Shown one piece after another: positions 9,480-19,398 of a stretch of 64,000 nt of DNA. The DNA lies in contig OZ025670.1 in assembly GCA_964019335.1 (NCBI GenBank), positions 310,001 to 374,000 on the forward strand, read 5' to 3'. A model generated the notes under the pieces. That model saw only the letters and a program-made list of their open reading frames with translations. It ran no database searches and was not told the origin of the DNA. Numbering within the stretch: the stretch's first letter is position 1; every line of letters begins with the position of its first letter. This stretch comes from Diplonema japonicum (Eukaryota; Euglenozoa; Diplonemea; Diplonemida; Diplonemidae). The translations under genes were made by a program, and so were the position numbers.

Positions 9480-11321
9480 ATGCGCCTCCCGACCCGTAGG
9501 GTCCCTGAGTTTCTATTGAAGGCATGCGAGGCAGATGTGAAGAAGGTGGCTGTGAAGATGCCGGACAGGATAAAGACGAAGCCGCCAGACCCGATGGGCT
9601 TGGACAACGTGTGGGAGATGGAAGACATGGTGGACAAGGTGAATACCTTGAAAGAGGTTCCGGTGAAGATCAAAGAAAGGGGCCAAAACATAAATGAACT
9701 GGGCTGCACGCAGAGCGAGACGGTACTGCTGGCGATCTTGACGAAAAACGAGGTGAGGCACAACGAGTCAGCGGAGGTGGCAACCGTCTTGAAATCGATC
9801 CAATCCATCCCGGGCGGCCTGTCCTTCAAGGGGTTTCAACAATGCTGCATTTCACTACTACGAATACGAACAACCCAGTACACCGACACCGTGACAGAGA
9901 TCATGCTGCAGAACATAAAAACCCACGTTCTATCAGACCGCGACAACAAGCACCCCAACGTACTCATTAACGCCATCTTGGTACTGACTTACTACTGTCA
10001 GCGGTCCGAGAATGTCGAGACGCTTTTGAAATATCTTGTGGAAACCCGTCTGATGTCGATCACTGACCCAGCAGCCTTCAACGACGACGGGAAGTTTCTA
10101 ATGGGGGTCCTCAAAGCGTTGAACAAAACAAAGCGAAGAGAGCTGTTCATAAAGCTGTACGAAAAGACGCTTCAAGAATGTCTTGACGGTGCGTACAAGA
10201 GCAAACGGCAGTGGGTTCTGTTGTTTGGAAGGATCATACCGCCGTCAGCACACGCAGATTACGCTAACCTTTTACTGACGCATTTGGAAGACGGGTACAA
10301 TGAGAACACTGCTTACCCGCTCGCCATCGCTTTTTACTACAACGAAAAAAACGAGACGCGAAAGAGAATGGAACACCTCATTATAAAAACGATTGAGGAT
10401 CACGCGAGAACGACGTTTTTAAAAGGGCACAACTGGGTGGTGGCGAAGGCCATCAACGCCCTTCACACAGGATTCGATTTGCACATTAAAAACCCGGCCT
10501 GGGTTATCCTCTTCGAGATCTTTCATCAAGTCCCAACAACAAACCCAGGTACACTCCCTGGTGTCCTCAGCGCAATGGCCAAACACCAATGGTACCCACA
10601 CCAGCTGAACGAAGCCATCGAGAAAAGCATTATGACAGACTTCCGGTGGGTAGAAAGATTGCCTAGCATACAGGACGCGGCGATCCTCTTGAAATCTATG
10701 AGAGCGCTCAACATTCTAAAAGGTTGTGTCTTGCATCGTGTTGTTGAACTGTACGGGCTCTTCGAAAAAATACAAAAAAGAAATAGTTGCGGTGAATTGA
10801 TAATTGTAGGAAGGTGCCTTGCAACCACAGAGGACAAGGATGTCAAGGATAAACTTTCGCCTGGTTTTTTGAAGTGTATTGGCAATGTTCGGAACCAGCG
10901 TGCTGCGTCGGCAGGTTCGTTATGCTCGATGATAGTCTCAAGCGTGCAGCTGAGTTATGAGAACCATGCTGTGTATGGTAAGCTTCTGGCGGAGCTTAAA
11001 ACCCGCAGAGACGTCCCGAATCATTTTTTCGCGAACATGTTGCCACATGTGCCTTTGTCGGTGTCAAAGGACATTCTGCCTTTTTTGAGCCCGGCCTCGC
11101 TGTCACCAAATCTTGCGTTTTCTCTTATACATACTTGTGCTTCATTGTCTGTTGATCATTCCCGTGAAACAGCACTGGCCTTGTTCGATAAGGCAGCGCG
11201 TGTGGAGTCCAAGTTTCTACGTCAGAATCTTCACCACGTCCAGCTTGTTGTAAAGGCCATGTCGCGGACGAGCCTCCCGCACCCGGAGTTGATTAGAAAG
11301 CTGTCGAGCGAGTATTTTTGA
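9480..11321 (+). CDS. Large alpha-helical repeat-like protein, unknown function
   Basis: 613 residues, intron-free. The sequence is a succession of amphipathic helices (LLAILTKNEVRHNESAEVAT, VLINAILVLTYYCQR, LLKSMRALNIL, NLAFSLIHTCASL) typical of helical-repeat RNA- or protein-binding proteins such as those found in protist organelles. I cannot assign a named family. The N-terminus (MRLPTRRVPEFLLKACEADVKK) is basic and could be a mitochondrial presequence. The start lies 8 bases after a CTTAG acceptor; an out-of-frame ATG at 9475 overlaps it and would need to be bypassed. A start at 9360 would add a stretch of spacer-like residues and is less likely. Confidence 0.65.
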   Translation: MRLPTRRVPEFLLKACEADVKKVAVKMPDRIKTKPPDPMGLDNVWEMEDMVDKVNTLKEVPVKIKERGQNINELGCTQSETVLLAILTKNEVRHNESAEVATVLKSIQSIPGGLSFKGFQQCCISLLRIRTTQYTDTVTEIMLQNIKTHVLSDRDNKHPNVLINAILVLTYYCQRSENVETLLKYLVETRLMSITDPAAFNDDGKFLMGVLKALNKTKRRELFIKLYEKTLQECLDGAYKSKRQWVLLFGRIIPPSAHADYANLLLTHLEDGYNENTAYPLAIAFYYNEKNETRKRMEHLIIKTIEDHARTTFLKGHNWVVAKAINALHTGFDLHIKNPAWVILFEIFHQVPTTNPGTLPGVLSAMAKHQWYPHQLNEAIEKSIMTDFRWVERLPSIQDAAILLKSMRALNILKGCVLHRVVELYGLFEKIQKRNSCGELIIVGRCLATTEDKDVKDKLSPGFLKCIGNVRNQRAASAGSLCSMIVSSVQLSYENHAVYGKLLAELKTRRDVPNHFFANMLPHVPLSVSKDILPFLSPASLSPNLAFSLIHTCASLSVDHSRETALALFDKAARVESKFLRQNLHHVQLVVKAMSRTSLPHPELIRKLSSEYF

Positions 11322-11402
11322 TTTTTTTTCTTCTTTTTCTTTATATTGAGGACGTCGGGTTTGACATACTATTACCCCCTTTTTTTTTTAGTCTTTTTCC
11401 AC

Positions 11403-11561
11403 ATGAAGAAATCTGTGCGGTTCGTGCACATGGAAGAAATACCGGTTTTGAAGGCAAAGCGGCACGGTGTGGTGCCGCCGCCGCCGCCTGTAGTTGACGG
11501 GGCGAATAGCGTTCCTCCTCCTCCACCACCACCACCACCGCCATCTGTTAGAATTGGGTGA
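11403..11561 (+). CDS. Small proline-rich protein
   Basis: 52 residues beginning MKKSVRFVHMEEIPVLKAKR and ending in two polyproline blocks and SVRIG. The start lies 10 bases after a clear poly-T/TAG acceptor, as seen at other genes here, which supports a real transcript. Polyproline would suit an SH3, WW or profilin ligand. It could instead be the first exon of a longer gene, but I see no downstream exon that fits. Confidence 0.4.
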   Translation: MKKSVRFVHMEEIPVLKAKRHGVVPPPPPVVDGANSVPPPPPPPPPPSVRIG

Positions 11562-11695
11562 TCCACGTGTATTGAAAATACCCTTGCCCCCTCCACCTAT
11601 TTCGGGAAATGTGTCCCGCGGGGTATTCCCCCCTCCCACCCCCTCTGCCCCTGAAAAAAAAAAGGAAGGAATAAAAAAAAAAGAAGAAAGAAAAA

Positions 11696-12876
11696 ATGTC
11701 CGCCCTCAGAAGCACGGTTCTACGAAAAGCTGCAAGGAGGTATTGTAACGATTTTGAGAAGAGGGGGGAGAAGTTCGATCAGAAGGTATGTGTGGAGGAG
11801 GACAAGAAAAGAAAAGAAAAAAAAAAAGCAATTAATTAAAGGTAACGGATATACTGAAAGGAAGAGATCTGACAAAAGAGGACAAAGCGCGGGAAAAAAT
11901 CATGCTAAAAAAGGCAAAAGGCCTAGAGCAGTTCAACAAGATAGAAAAGGGCAGCGGCCCCGCAGGCTACGGAATGACAGAAGAGAAGGACCACGCCACC
12001 TACATGCGAAGCAAGAGGGAAAAATTCGGCGCCGCCGACGGCGCTCACGACATCGAGAAACAGCGAAGCAGCGAAAGACAGAAGAAAGCCAGGGACATCG
12101 CAATGAGCCTGAACCCCTTTGAAGGCACGGGCACTAATACCAATGCAGTGACAGGGTACACCACATAAATAACACAACACACAAAAAAAAAAACAGATTC
12201 ATGAATTACGTAGAAGACGAGCAAGACTACTATCAAAGAGGCCAGACAAACCACCAAGCGCTAGCATTATCGCGAGAAAAAGCAAGATCAGCTATTAAAC
12301 GATCTGCCGCAGAGGCACGGACATCCGAGATGCTTGGGCCTGATGTATGTCTACACAAAAAAAAAAAAAAAAAAAAAAAAAAAGGCGATCCACACCATCC
12401 GCGACGGCCGCAGCAGTAAATTCGACAAAAATAAGCTGATGATCAACAAATTTGACATGAACTCGTTCACGCTGAGCAACGGGGTGCGGGCGGTCGGCAG
12501 CATCATGATATTCAGGGACACCTTCTACCTCTGGGACGTCGCCTCAGCAGAAGAAGTTACGCTAGAAAAAATGACGCCAATAACCCATATGTTCCCCGTT
12601 CCCAAGTTCGTCGTTTTCGGTACTGGTGTCACACACGAGATCATACACCCTGACATCCATATGTACCTCAGACAGCGTGGTACCCGTCTCGACACCATGA
12701 GTACTGAAAAAGCAGTCTCTGTGCACCATCAATGCCGGATAGACGACTACCCCTTCGCTACCATTCTCCTCCCGATGGAACCCACCAACGGTTTCGACTA
12801 CTTCCAATACAACAAGTATTGGAAACAGATGAAAGAGGTTTCCCACGGGTTGGGTGGAGTCGGAACGAACAAGTAG
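11696..12876 (+). CDS. Mitochondrial complex I assembly factor, NDUFAF3-like (Mth938 domain)
   Basis: Four exons (11696-11785, 11842-12155, 12197-12344, 12385-12876) give 347 residues in one continuous frame; introns are 56, 41 and 40 bp and begin GTATG or GTACA. Residues about 235-340 match the Mth938/DUF498 fold of NDUFAF3 and AAMDC, with PKFVVFGTGVTH, a Leu/Arg-rich helix (YLRQRGTRLDTMST) and the strand ATILLPME. NDUFAF3 helps build the membrane arm of respiratory complex I. The N-terminus (MSALRSTVLRKAARRYC) is basic, Ser/Arg-rich and lacks acids, like a mitochondrial presequence. A 210-residue charged extension precedes the domain; usual NDUFAF3 proteins are much shorter, so the extension is lineage-specific or the first exons belong to something else. 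Confidence 0.75.
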
Positions 12877-12931
12877 TTTTTTTTTTTTCTTTTTTTTTTC
12901 GATGCCTGCAATTTTTTTTTAAAAGGGGGGT

Positions 12932-13366
12932 ATGGCCTGCTATGAGCTGTCATACCTTGACGGCGATACACTGGGTTTCCAAACGCAACAAGTAGGGCGT
13001 CGGTTGTTTGTGAAACATATTTTTTGGGGCGACCCAAATCGACCCTCGGCTGCAGCCAGAGCCCAGCTTTGCTTGGGCAGGATCTGCTCGGCTAACGGAG
13101 TTTCTGTCGAAACAGAAAGCGATTTACTGAAAGGGATAAAAGAGAAGCCCGGTACCTGCAAGCTAGTAATGGAGCCCGAAGAGACAGAAGATTCTGTGCA
13201 ACCTTCGCTGGAACACCTTGGCACAACCCTCCATGACCAAGCTGGTTATTTAAAATCCCTGGTGGACAGGTCTGTTGACTTCTACAGGACCCAGGACAGC
13301 AGCGACGCTGCAATGGGTGTGCGAAGAAAGGGGTTCGGGATGAACGGGAGGAGAGAAGCTCTTTAA
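12932..13366 (+). CDS. Small PDZ-like protein
   Basis: 144 residues. Residues about 8-80 read as a PDZ-like fold: LGFQTQQVG, then LCLGRICSANGVSVETESDLL in the position of the G-D-x-I-x-x-[VI]-N-G segment, then a helix and the strand CKLVMEPEE. The carboxylate-binding loop is not classical. The C-terminal half is helical and charged (DQAGYLKSLVDRSVDFYRTQ). It lies between the complex I assembly factor and the LON protein with only short spacers. Function unknown; peptide binding is an inference from the fold. Confidence 0.6.
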   Translation: MACYELSYLDGDTLGFQTQQVGRRLFVKHIFWGDPNRPSAAARAQLCLGRICSANGVSVETESDLLKGIKEKPGTCKLVMEPEETEDSVQPSLEHLGTTLHDQAGYLKSLVDRSVDFYRTQDSSDAAMGVRRKGFGMNGRREAL

Positions 13367-13442
13367 TTTCCCTTCTTTTTTTTTCTTTTTTTTTTTCACC
13401 ACCACAAAATACACCAACTCTAGGCATTTTTTTTCTTCTTTT

Positions 13443-15533
13443 ATGCGGCGTTTGGCGTTGTCCGTAACAAGCAAGCTTCAATGTTTAAAGAATATTCGTG
13501 CCTTGTCGACTGAGATAGAAATACACCCTGTTAAAGGGGGAACGGTGATTCATTGTAGAACCAAAGAGACAAATGTCACAGAGGGTGTTTTGGAAAAAGC
13601 TTTGGAGGAATGCAGCTCGAATCTTATAAAAGCTTTGGAAGGACAGAAACCCGTTTTATCGGTAATGACGCATCTCCACCCGGGGCACTCAGGGTGGAGG
13701 GTTGCGGAAAAAGGCGGCCCGACGGAACTGTTCGAAAAGTTTCGCAAAAAAGTCAACAAGCTTCCGTCAGTTCTACTCGACACCTTGGTGGGCAGCGGTG
13801 CGACACACAGCTACTCATCTGCTGCGAGTAAACACCCGTTAGTTTTCGTCAATATCTCAACCCTGTTGTTGGAAAACACTGTTTCAGAAACAACCGTGGC
13901 CTACCGGAGTAAAGGATCTGTTCCACGACCGCCAACAAAATTTTCCATGAACACAGTTCCATTAGTTGTTGCGTTTGGAACGTCGCAACACAACTTCGCA
14001 GAACTATTTCATTCACGGACAAGCCAGCTGTATGGATCTGACTCTGCTGTGGCATGTCTGACGGTGATGTCGAATGCAGGGCGGGGGGTGGAATCCCCTG
14101 CTGTTTTCAGCAAAGGCGAAATTTACAAAAACGGTCTAGTATGCGCAGCAGTGTACACAGAGGCAAGACTGTCGAACTCCATCTTAAAGGAACTCGTCCG
14201 TGGATCTTCTGTCCTCGGAACCGTTCATCAGATTTTAGCAAACCCCGAAGTGAAGTCAATGCTGTACCTTCCTTCATCGTGTCCTGTACCAGCGGTTCCA
14301 TTGCTTGTTGTGCATTACGCTGAAAACGGGACACCTGCGTGGGAATGTGTCGACGTGCCTGCTCCTAAGAATAAACACCGTGGGAGGAAGTGTGCTGTAA
14401 CAACACACCGGGCTTTGAACAAAGACCGTGATTTAAGAAAATCCGTGTTGTGCGCAGTGTGCAGCCATCCGTTGGCGTCAACGAACAAAATACTATCACC
14501 CCCACCAAAACCCGGGAAGAAACGGTTGAAATGGGACCCCACGGATATGAACAGCATGGTGACGTTGGTTCAAAACGACACAGTGGTGGGGAATCTGTCG
14601 AAGACTCTGAGCTTCTGGGATGCCGATGTCATAATCGGCCACGAGACGAACATCACACCCGCTGCACATGGGTACAAATGCAAAATCTCGTATTGTTCCT
14701 GTTGCAAAAAGATGGTTGGGTTCGTCCACGCGTCTCAAAAACCCGGCGTAAAATCTTTCGCCACAATGCTTCTCTCCGCTGTCGTGCCCCCCAACGTCCC
14801 ACCATGCAAGGACGTTGAGATAGAAACAAAACCCCCCGATGCTGCACTCCACGTCCCATGGGCACAGCGTGGGCAAACAACACCTCTCGAAACCCTTAGG
14901 GAAACACCTCTAACCAACATCTTCAAAGCGAAAAACCCCCTTCCTATCATAAAAGTTACCACGGAGTGCGTCCTGCCCGGTTCCACATCAACCCATTTGC
15001 TGATTACACCATCTGAAATGGCGCTGCTTAAACAGTTAATGGAGGGGTCGTCACCAGTTGTTGGTGTCATGTGTGGGAAGGGTGCTGGCATTGTGATGAA
15101 GGTCACCCGTGCTACATTCATGAGAGAAGTGAGTAATGGGAACCTCAGGGCTCAGATTTGTCTTCATGGCATGGGCCGGTTCACGATTGGGGCCACTTCA
15201 CATGTTGCAGATGGTATTCCTTATCATTATGTGGACCAGCTTGTTGATAATCGTAATGTTAGTAAAAAGAAGAAACAGCAGATGCTTGCGCTGGCGTTGG
15301 ACACCACCTCACACCTCTCGAACTCCTGGGCAAAGGCTGCCGTTGCTAAGCTCCCGCAGTCCTCCATCTCGTCGTCGTCCTTGGAGGCCCTGTCCTTCGA
15401 GCTTTTTCAACACCTTTTAAAAGTTGTGCCCATACCCCTGCCCCAGGCAGCAAGGCACATCACCAGCACCTCGACCGCCGAGCGGCTTGAATTCATCGCA
15501 GCGAACTCAAAGAAACTCATTCAACATCCATGA
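13443..15533 (+). CDS. Protein with beta-tent (CULT/Mis18-like) and LON domains
   Basis: 696 residues, no intron. Residues about 335-430 carry two Cys pairs (LCAVCSHPL and YCSCCKKMVGF) about 80 apart with beta strands between, the layout of the zinc-bound beta-tent fold shared by CULT (cereblon), Mis18 and Yippee. The stretch HGYKCKISYCSCCKKMVGF aligns with the last CULT strands, but the Trp residues of the cereblon ligand cage are absent. Residues about 495-660 match a LON substrate-binding domain (PLPIIKV...PGST, GVMCGKGAGIVMKV, NGNLRAQICLHGMGRFTIG). Cereblon has LON first and CULT last; here the order is reversed. The N-terminal 300 residues have alternating strands and helices and may be FIST-like, which I hold weakly. 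It could be a substrate receptor for ubiquitin ligation; that is inference. Starts after a CTCTAG acceptor. Confidence 0.7.
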   Translation: MRRLALSVTSKLQCLKNIRALSTEIEIHPVKGGTVIHCRTKETNVTEGVLEKALEECSSNLIKALEGQKPVLSVMTHLHPGHSGWRVAEKGGPTELFEKFRKKVNKLPSVLLDTLVGSGATHSYSSAASKHPLVFVNISTLLLENTVSETTVAYRSKGSVPRPPTKFSMNTVPLVVAFGTSQHNFAELFHSRTSQLYGSDSAVACLTVMSNAGRGVESPAVFSKGEIYKNGLVCAAVYTEARLSNSILKELVRGSSVLGTVHQILANPEVKSMLYLPSSCPVPAVPLLVVHYAENGTPAWECVDVPAPKNKHRGRKCAVTTHRALNKDRDLRKSVLCAVCSHPLASTNKILSPPPKPGKKRLKWDPTDMNSMVTLVQNDTVVGNLSKTLSFWDADVIIGHETNITPAAHGYKCKISYCSCCKKMVGFVHASQKPGVKSFATMLLSAVVPPNVPPCKDVEIETKPPDAALHVPWAQRGQTTPLETLRETPLTNIFKAKNPLPIIKVTTECVLPGSTSTHLLITPSEMALLKQLMEGSSPVVGVMCGKGAGIVMKVTRATFMREVSNGNLRAQICLHGMGRFTIGATSHVADGIPYHYVDQLVDNRNVSKKKKQQMLALALDTTSHLSNSWAKAAVAKLPQSSISSSSLEALSFELFQHLLKVVPIPLPQAARHITSTSTAERLEFIAANSKKLIQHP

Positions 15534-15785
15534 ATAAGAGAAACGATTTAATGGAGGGGGGGAGTGTATTTTTATTTTACTTTTTTTTTAAAAAAAAACC
15601 CCCCCCAAAGCGCCAAAGCGAAGAAAGTGTTTTTTTTTTTTTTTTCCCCTCTCTCTTTTTTTTTTTTTTTTTCCCTTTTTTGTATTTTGTTCTCCGTTTT
15701 TTTTTTTTTTTTCCCTTTCGAAATTATCAAGAGAAAAGGAGGAGGAAACAAAAAAAAAAAAAAAAAAAAAAAAGAAACTAACAAA

Positions 15786-16400
15786 ATGCCTAGACGTCAG
15801 TCACAAGCGTGGCTCAACAGCGGGGCAACTTTAAGGAGGCCTGGAGACTGGGTGTGTGAATGCCAGTGCAGAAATTTCAGATGGAGGGGAAACTGCTACA
15901 ACTGCGGAAAGGGTGCGAAAGAAACAGAGCAGCCGAGCGGGTGGGACCTGGCCCTAAAGGGGTGGAGGAGCAGCAGGCAGCGGCACCAACACGACCCACC
16001 ACAACCGCAAGCACAATCTCAGCTTGGACTTCAACAAGCACCAACAGTTGTGTACCAGCCGGTGTGCTTCGTACCAGTCCCAGTCGTTCCCATTCCTCCA
16101 CAAACTACCGCTATGAGCGAACTGGAAGAGGAAACAAAACTGATCCTTGCGCCAGAAGCTGGGGGCATGCAATGGCTCAGAAATCAATTGAACGGGGCTT
16201 ATGACGCAGAAGGGGACGAGAGCGATGAAGAGGAGGAGAGAGTGACAGAAGAACAAGATTCTTTGCGCGAAGCAACTCCAGGGCCTGTAACGCCCCAAGA
16301 GGAACCCACAAAGAGTACGGCCGAATTGAACAAGCTTTTTGCGGACCTCTTGAACTTGAAGTTAAGCGACGAGGTAGAAGAAGACGGGGTAGAAATATAA
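15786..16400 (+). CDS. RanBP2-type zinc-finger protein
   Basis: 204 residues. Residues about 19-43 (GDWVCECQCRNFRWRGNC then YNC) fit a RanBP2-type zinc finger: W-x-C...C...NF-x-x-R-x-x-C-x-x-C, although the first Cys pair is spaced C-x-C-x-C rather than the common C-x2-C. Such fingers bind single-stranded RNA or ubiquitin. A Pro/Gln-rich middle follows, then an acidic C-terminus (DAEGDESDEEEE) ending in a short Leu-rich helix (LNKLFADLLNLKL). The start at 15786 is preferred to an upstream in-frame codon that would add poly-Phe and poly-Lys. The gene is followed almost at once by a 42-base A run. Confidence 0.7.
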   Translation: MPRRQSQAWLNSGATLRRPGDWVCECQCRNFRWRGNCYNCGKGAKETEQPSGWDLALKGWRSSRQRHQHDPPQPQAQSQLGLQQAPTVVYQPVCFVPVPVVPIPPQTTAMSELEEETKLILAPEAGGMQWLRNQLNGAYDAEGDESDEEEERVTEEQDSLREATPGPVTPQEEPTKSTAELNKLFADLLNLKLSDEVEEDGVEI

Positions 16401-16406
16401 AAAGAA

Positions 16407-16453
<47 letters not shown>

Positions 16454-17006
16454 ACCTTTAGTGAGTCTTGAGTTTTTTTTTATTTATTATTTACTTCAAA
16501 AAGAAATGTGGTGTGTCAAACGTGTGTGTTATTCTTTTTTTTTTTTTGTTTTCTTTGAAAACATTTTTTTTTTTCTGGCTCTTTTTACCCACTTCTTCGT
16601 CCTTCTTCTCCCGTCTCACTGCGCCACTCCCTGTTCTTTCGCATCCTTCTTTATTTCTTTTTCGACATTGATCGAGGAAGTTTTTTTTAAAAAAGAAAAA
16701 AAAAAAGAAATGAGAGAGGGAAAGTAATAGTTTATAAAATTGTTGAAAGGACAGGGAGAGGTGGGGTGCGGCGGTGCTAGGGGGAACTACAATGAAGGGG
16801 GGAATAATAATTATCATTAAAAGAGCCTTTTCTTTTCGTTTTTTTTTTCTCTCCCTTCTTTTTTTTTCTTTTAAAGTTCGCTCGTTACGTTGCGAAAAGC
16901 TTTTATTTAAACTAATGGGAAGAGAAGGGGGGAAAAAAAAAGAAAATAAAATGGAAACCGATATCCTCTATTTTCTCTCTTTCTCTCTCTCTTTTTTTTT
17001 TCTTCT

Positions 17007-17046
<40 letters not shown>

Positions 17047-17556
17047 GCTATGAAAAGGATGATGGTAATGGGGAGAAAAAAAAAAAGGGAAGGGGCTTTA
17101 GCTGTACCAAAATGGACTATTTTATCTTCTTTTGGCGCTGCCCCTCCCCAGGTCGTCTTCCTAAATATGCTCTCTCCGCATTTTGCCGGGAAAAAAAAAA
17201 AGAAGAAAAAAAGATAACTTTACTATATGGTGAGGGGAGGGAGAACGAAAAAAAAGAAAAAAAATCAGGGGAAGAACGAATTTCTTCTTTTTTTTTTTTT
17301 TACTCTGCTCTTGAAAATCCTCTTTTCATGTTTTTCCAACAGAGTACCCCCCCCCCCCCCCCCCCCCCCCAACACCCCTCTATAGAACAGAGGGGGCGTG
17401 ATTTTCGTGGTCTCCCCCCCCCCCTATATATATTATATTTTTAAAGAGGGGAGGAAGAACAACCAGGGCCTTTATTCTCTATTTTTTTCTTTTTTTTTTT
17501 AACCCTCTCCTGCCACTTTTTTTTGGGGGGGTGTGTAACATGGTGTCCAGGCTTAA

Positions 17557-17596
17557 CCGATCACCAGCGGGTCTAAGATTGGTGACAATCAATCGG
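17557..17596. other. Hairpin in low-complexity region
   Basis: CCGA (17557-17560) pairs with TCGG (17593-17596) and TCACCA (17561-17566) with TGGTGA (17580-17585), leaving a loop and a one-sided bulge. It stands in an island of normal composition. It may be part of a small RNA; no family is recognised. Confidence 0.25.
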
Positions 17597-17796
17597 GAAA
17601 ATTAAAAGTACAAAAACATAAGGTGAATGCACAATGAAAAAAGTGACTCACGTTGTGTGTTTTGGTTCCTGGATGTGGTGGTTGTGCCTCAATTTTTAAG
17701 TGAATGGAAAAAAAAGTTTTTTTTTTTTTCTGCCCTAATCACAGTGAATCGCCCCGCCCTCCCTCCCTTCTGTTTCTAGTTTCAAAAAGATATTTT

Positions 17797-17830
<34 letters not shown>

Positions 17831-18837
17831 AGAACAAGAAATTGAACAAAACACGTACTGGGCCCTGCTAAAGGAACAAGATTAGCTTCATCGAACCAAG
17901 GGAGGGGGGGGGGGGGGGGGAGAGAATCAGGGGATGGAGGGAAAAAAAAAAAGCAAATGTGTGGAAAAAAAAAGAAAGTGACCTTATCTTTTTTTTATTT
18001 CCCCCCCGGTTACGTATTTTCTTTTTTTAAATTTTTTTTCTTGGGCCCCGTAGCCCGGTTAAAAAACCTATGTATGAGGGAAAGAATAGGGAGGGGGGGG
18101 GAAAAAGAAAGAGAAAAAAAAAGAACAAAAAAAAACACATATATGCACACATCTTCCATCCCCTCTTTTTCTCTTTTTCTTTCTTTCTTTTCCTTTCTTT
18201 CCTTCGAAAATCACTGACAGCTGACTCTGACTCTAGCCAGCCTACTCCTTTCAACGGGATAATTGGCAATTCTTTTTTTTTTTTTAAAGGCGATCAGTGC
18301 GCGTGTTTCACGTATATTATTATTATAGTGAATTCTTTTTTTTTTTGCAGGAAAATCGAGAGGGGGGGGGGGGGGGGGGGGGACAAGAATGGAAGAAGAA
18401 AGAACGGGAAAGGGGTTTTTTGTTGTTGTTGTTGTTGCAGCGATCCTTTTTGTTACGAAAAGGAAGCTTGTCCCAGTTTGGACATCTCCTCTCTTGTCCC
18501 CCCCCCCCCTCCCCCCCTCCCCCTCCCCTTTGTTTTCCTTGTCTCTTCCCTGATTACATTCAGTGCGTGTTTCTATTTAACCACTAAACCCACAAGTCAT
18601 ATTTTTTATGACATAAAGAAAAAAAAGAAGGGGAAAAAAAAGAAAAAATACATAGACCTTTTGGTCAAATTGCGACTCCATTTCTCTTTTTTGTGCACGA
18701 TTTTCCCCCACTTTGTTTGGCTAAATGCTGCCCTTTTTAAAAGGCTAGAATCTGGAAAAAAAAGTGACAATGAGGAATACTCGACTCCAACCTAAAGGGG
18801 GCATCGCCGTTCACCACACTTTGTATGGGTAAATGCT

Positions 18838-18880
<43 letters not shown>

Positions 18881-19357
18881 AATTTCTTTTGAATTTTTTT
18901 GGGAAATTGACTTTTTCGGGTTTTTAGCCTGTGGGCTTAGTGGTCTAAAAAGAAAAAAAAAAAAAAAAAAAGAAAAAGGTACACGTTCACAACATAGATA
19001 TACTAATATCTCTTCTTGAGTGTTGAAACATATCTCCCCCCCCCCCCTTCTTAAAAACTTGTGTGGGGCTGCAATCCATAACGACTGCAAAACACCCCTC
19101 TCTGCTTTATGGTGCTCTTCGAAGCTGTGTCATTTTGAAATTGTGGCAAACCTTGGCATTAAAAAAGATAGGATTTTTTTTTTTCTTTTTTTTCTCTCTT
19201 TCTCTCCTTTTTTTTTTTTTTTTAAAGGTGGTAGGGATAAACATGGAGATATAAAAAAAAAAAAAAAAAAAAAAAAATACTTCAGATGTGTCATTTCGTT
19301 GTTTGACCTTATCATCGGTCATCACCGGTAGCACCCTAGTATTGCTTGATGTGCCGA

Positions 19358-19398
19358 GGTGCCCCTGTAATCAAGTACACACAGCTTGGCAGGGCACC
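19358..19398. other. Strong hairpin in low-complexity region
   Basis: GGTGCCCCTG (19358-19367) pairs with CAGGGCACC (19390-19398) with one bulged C. An inner CAAG/CTTG stem (19372-19375 with 19385-19388) stacks above it. The island just upstream contains TGTGCCGAG, also found in the dispersed element at 35409 and 58353. A small non-coding RNA is possible. Confidence 0.3.

Noticed and set aside
15564-15785. Upstream in-frame extension of the RanBP2 zinc-finger protein
   Set aside because: It encodes poly-Phe and poly-Lys from homopolymer spacer; the normal-complexity protein starts at 15786.
18070-18795. A 241-codon frame in the low-complexity region
   Set aside because: Its product is mainly runs of Phe, Lys, Cys and Pro from homopolymers, with no domain and no coherent codon use.
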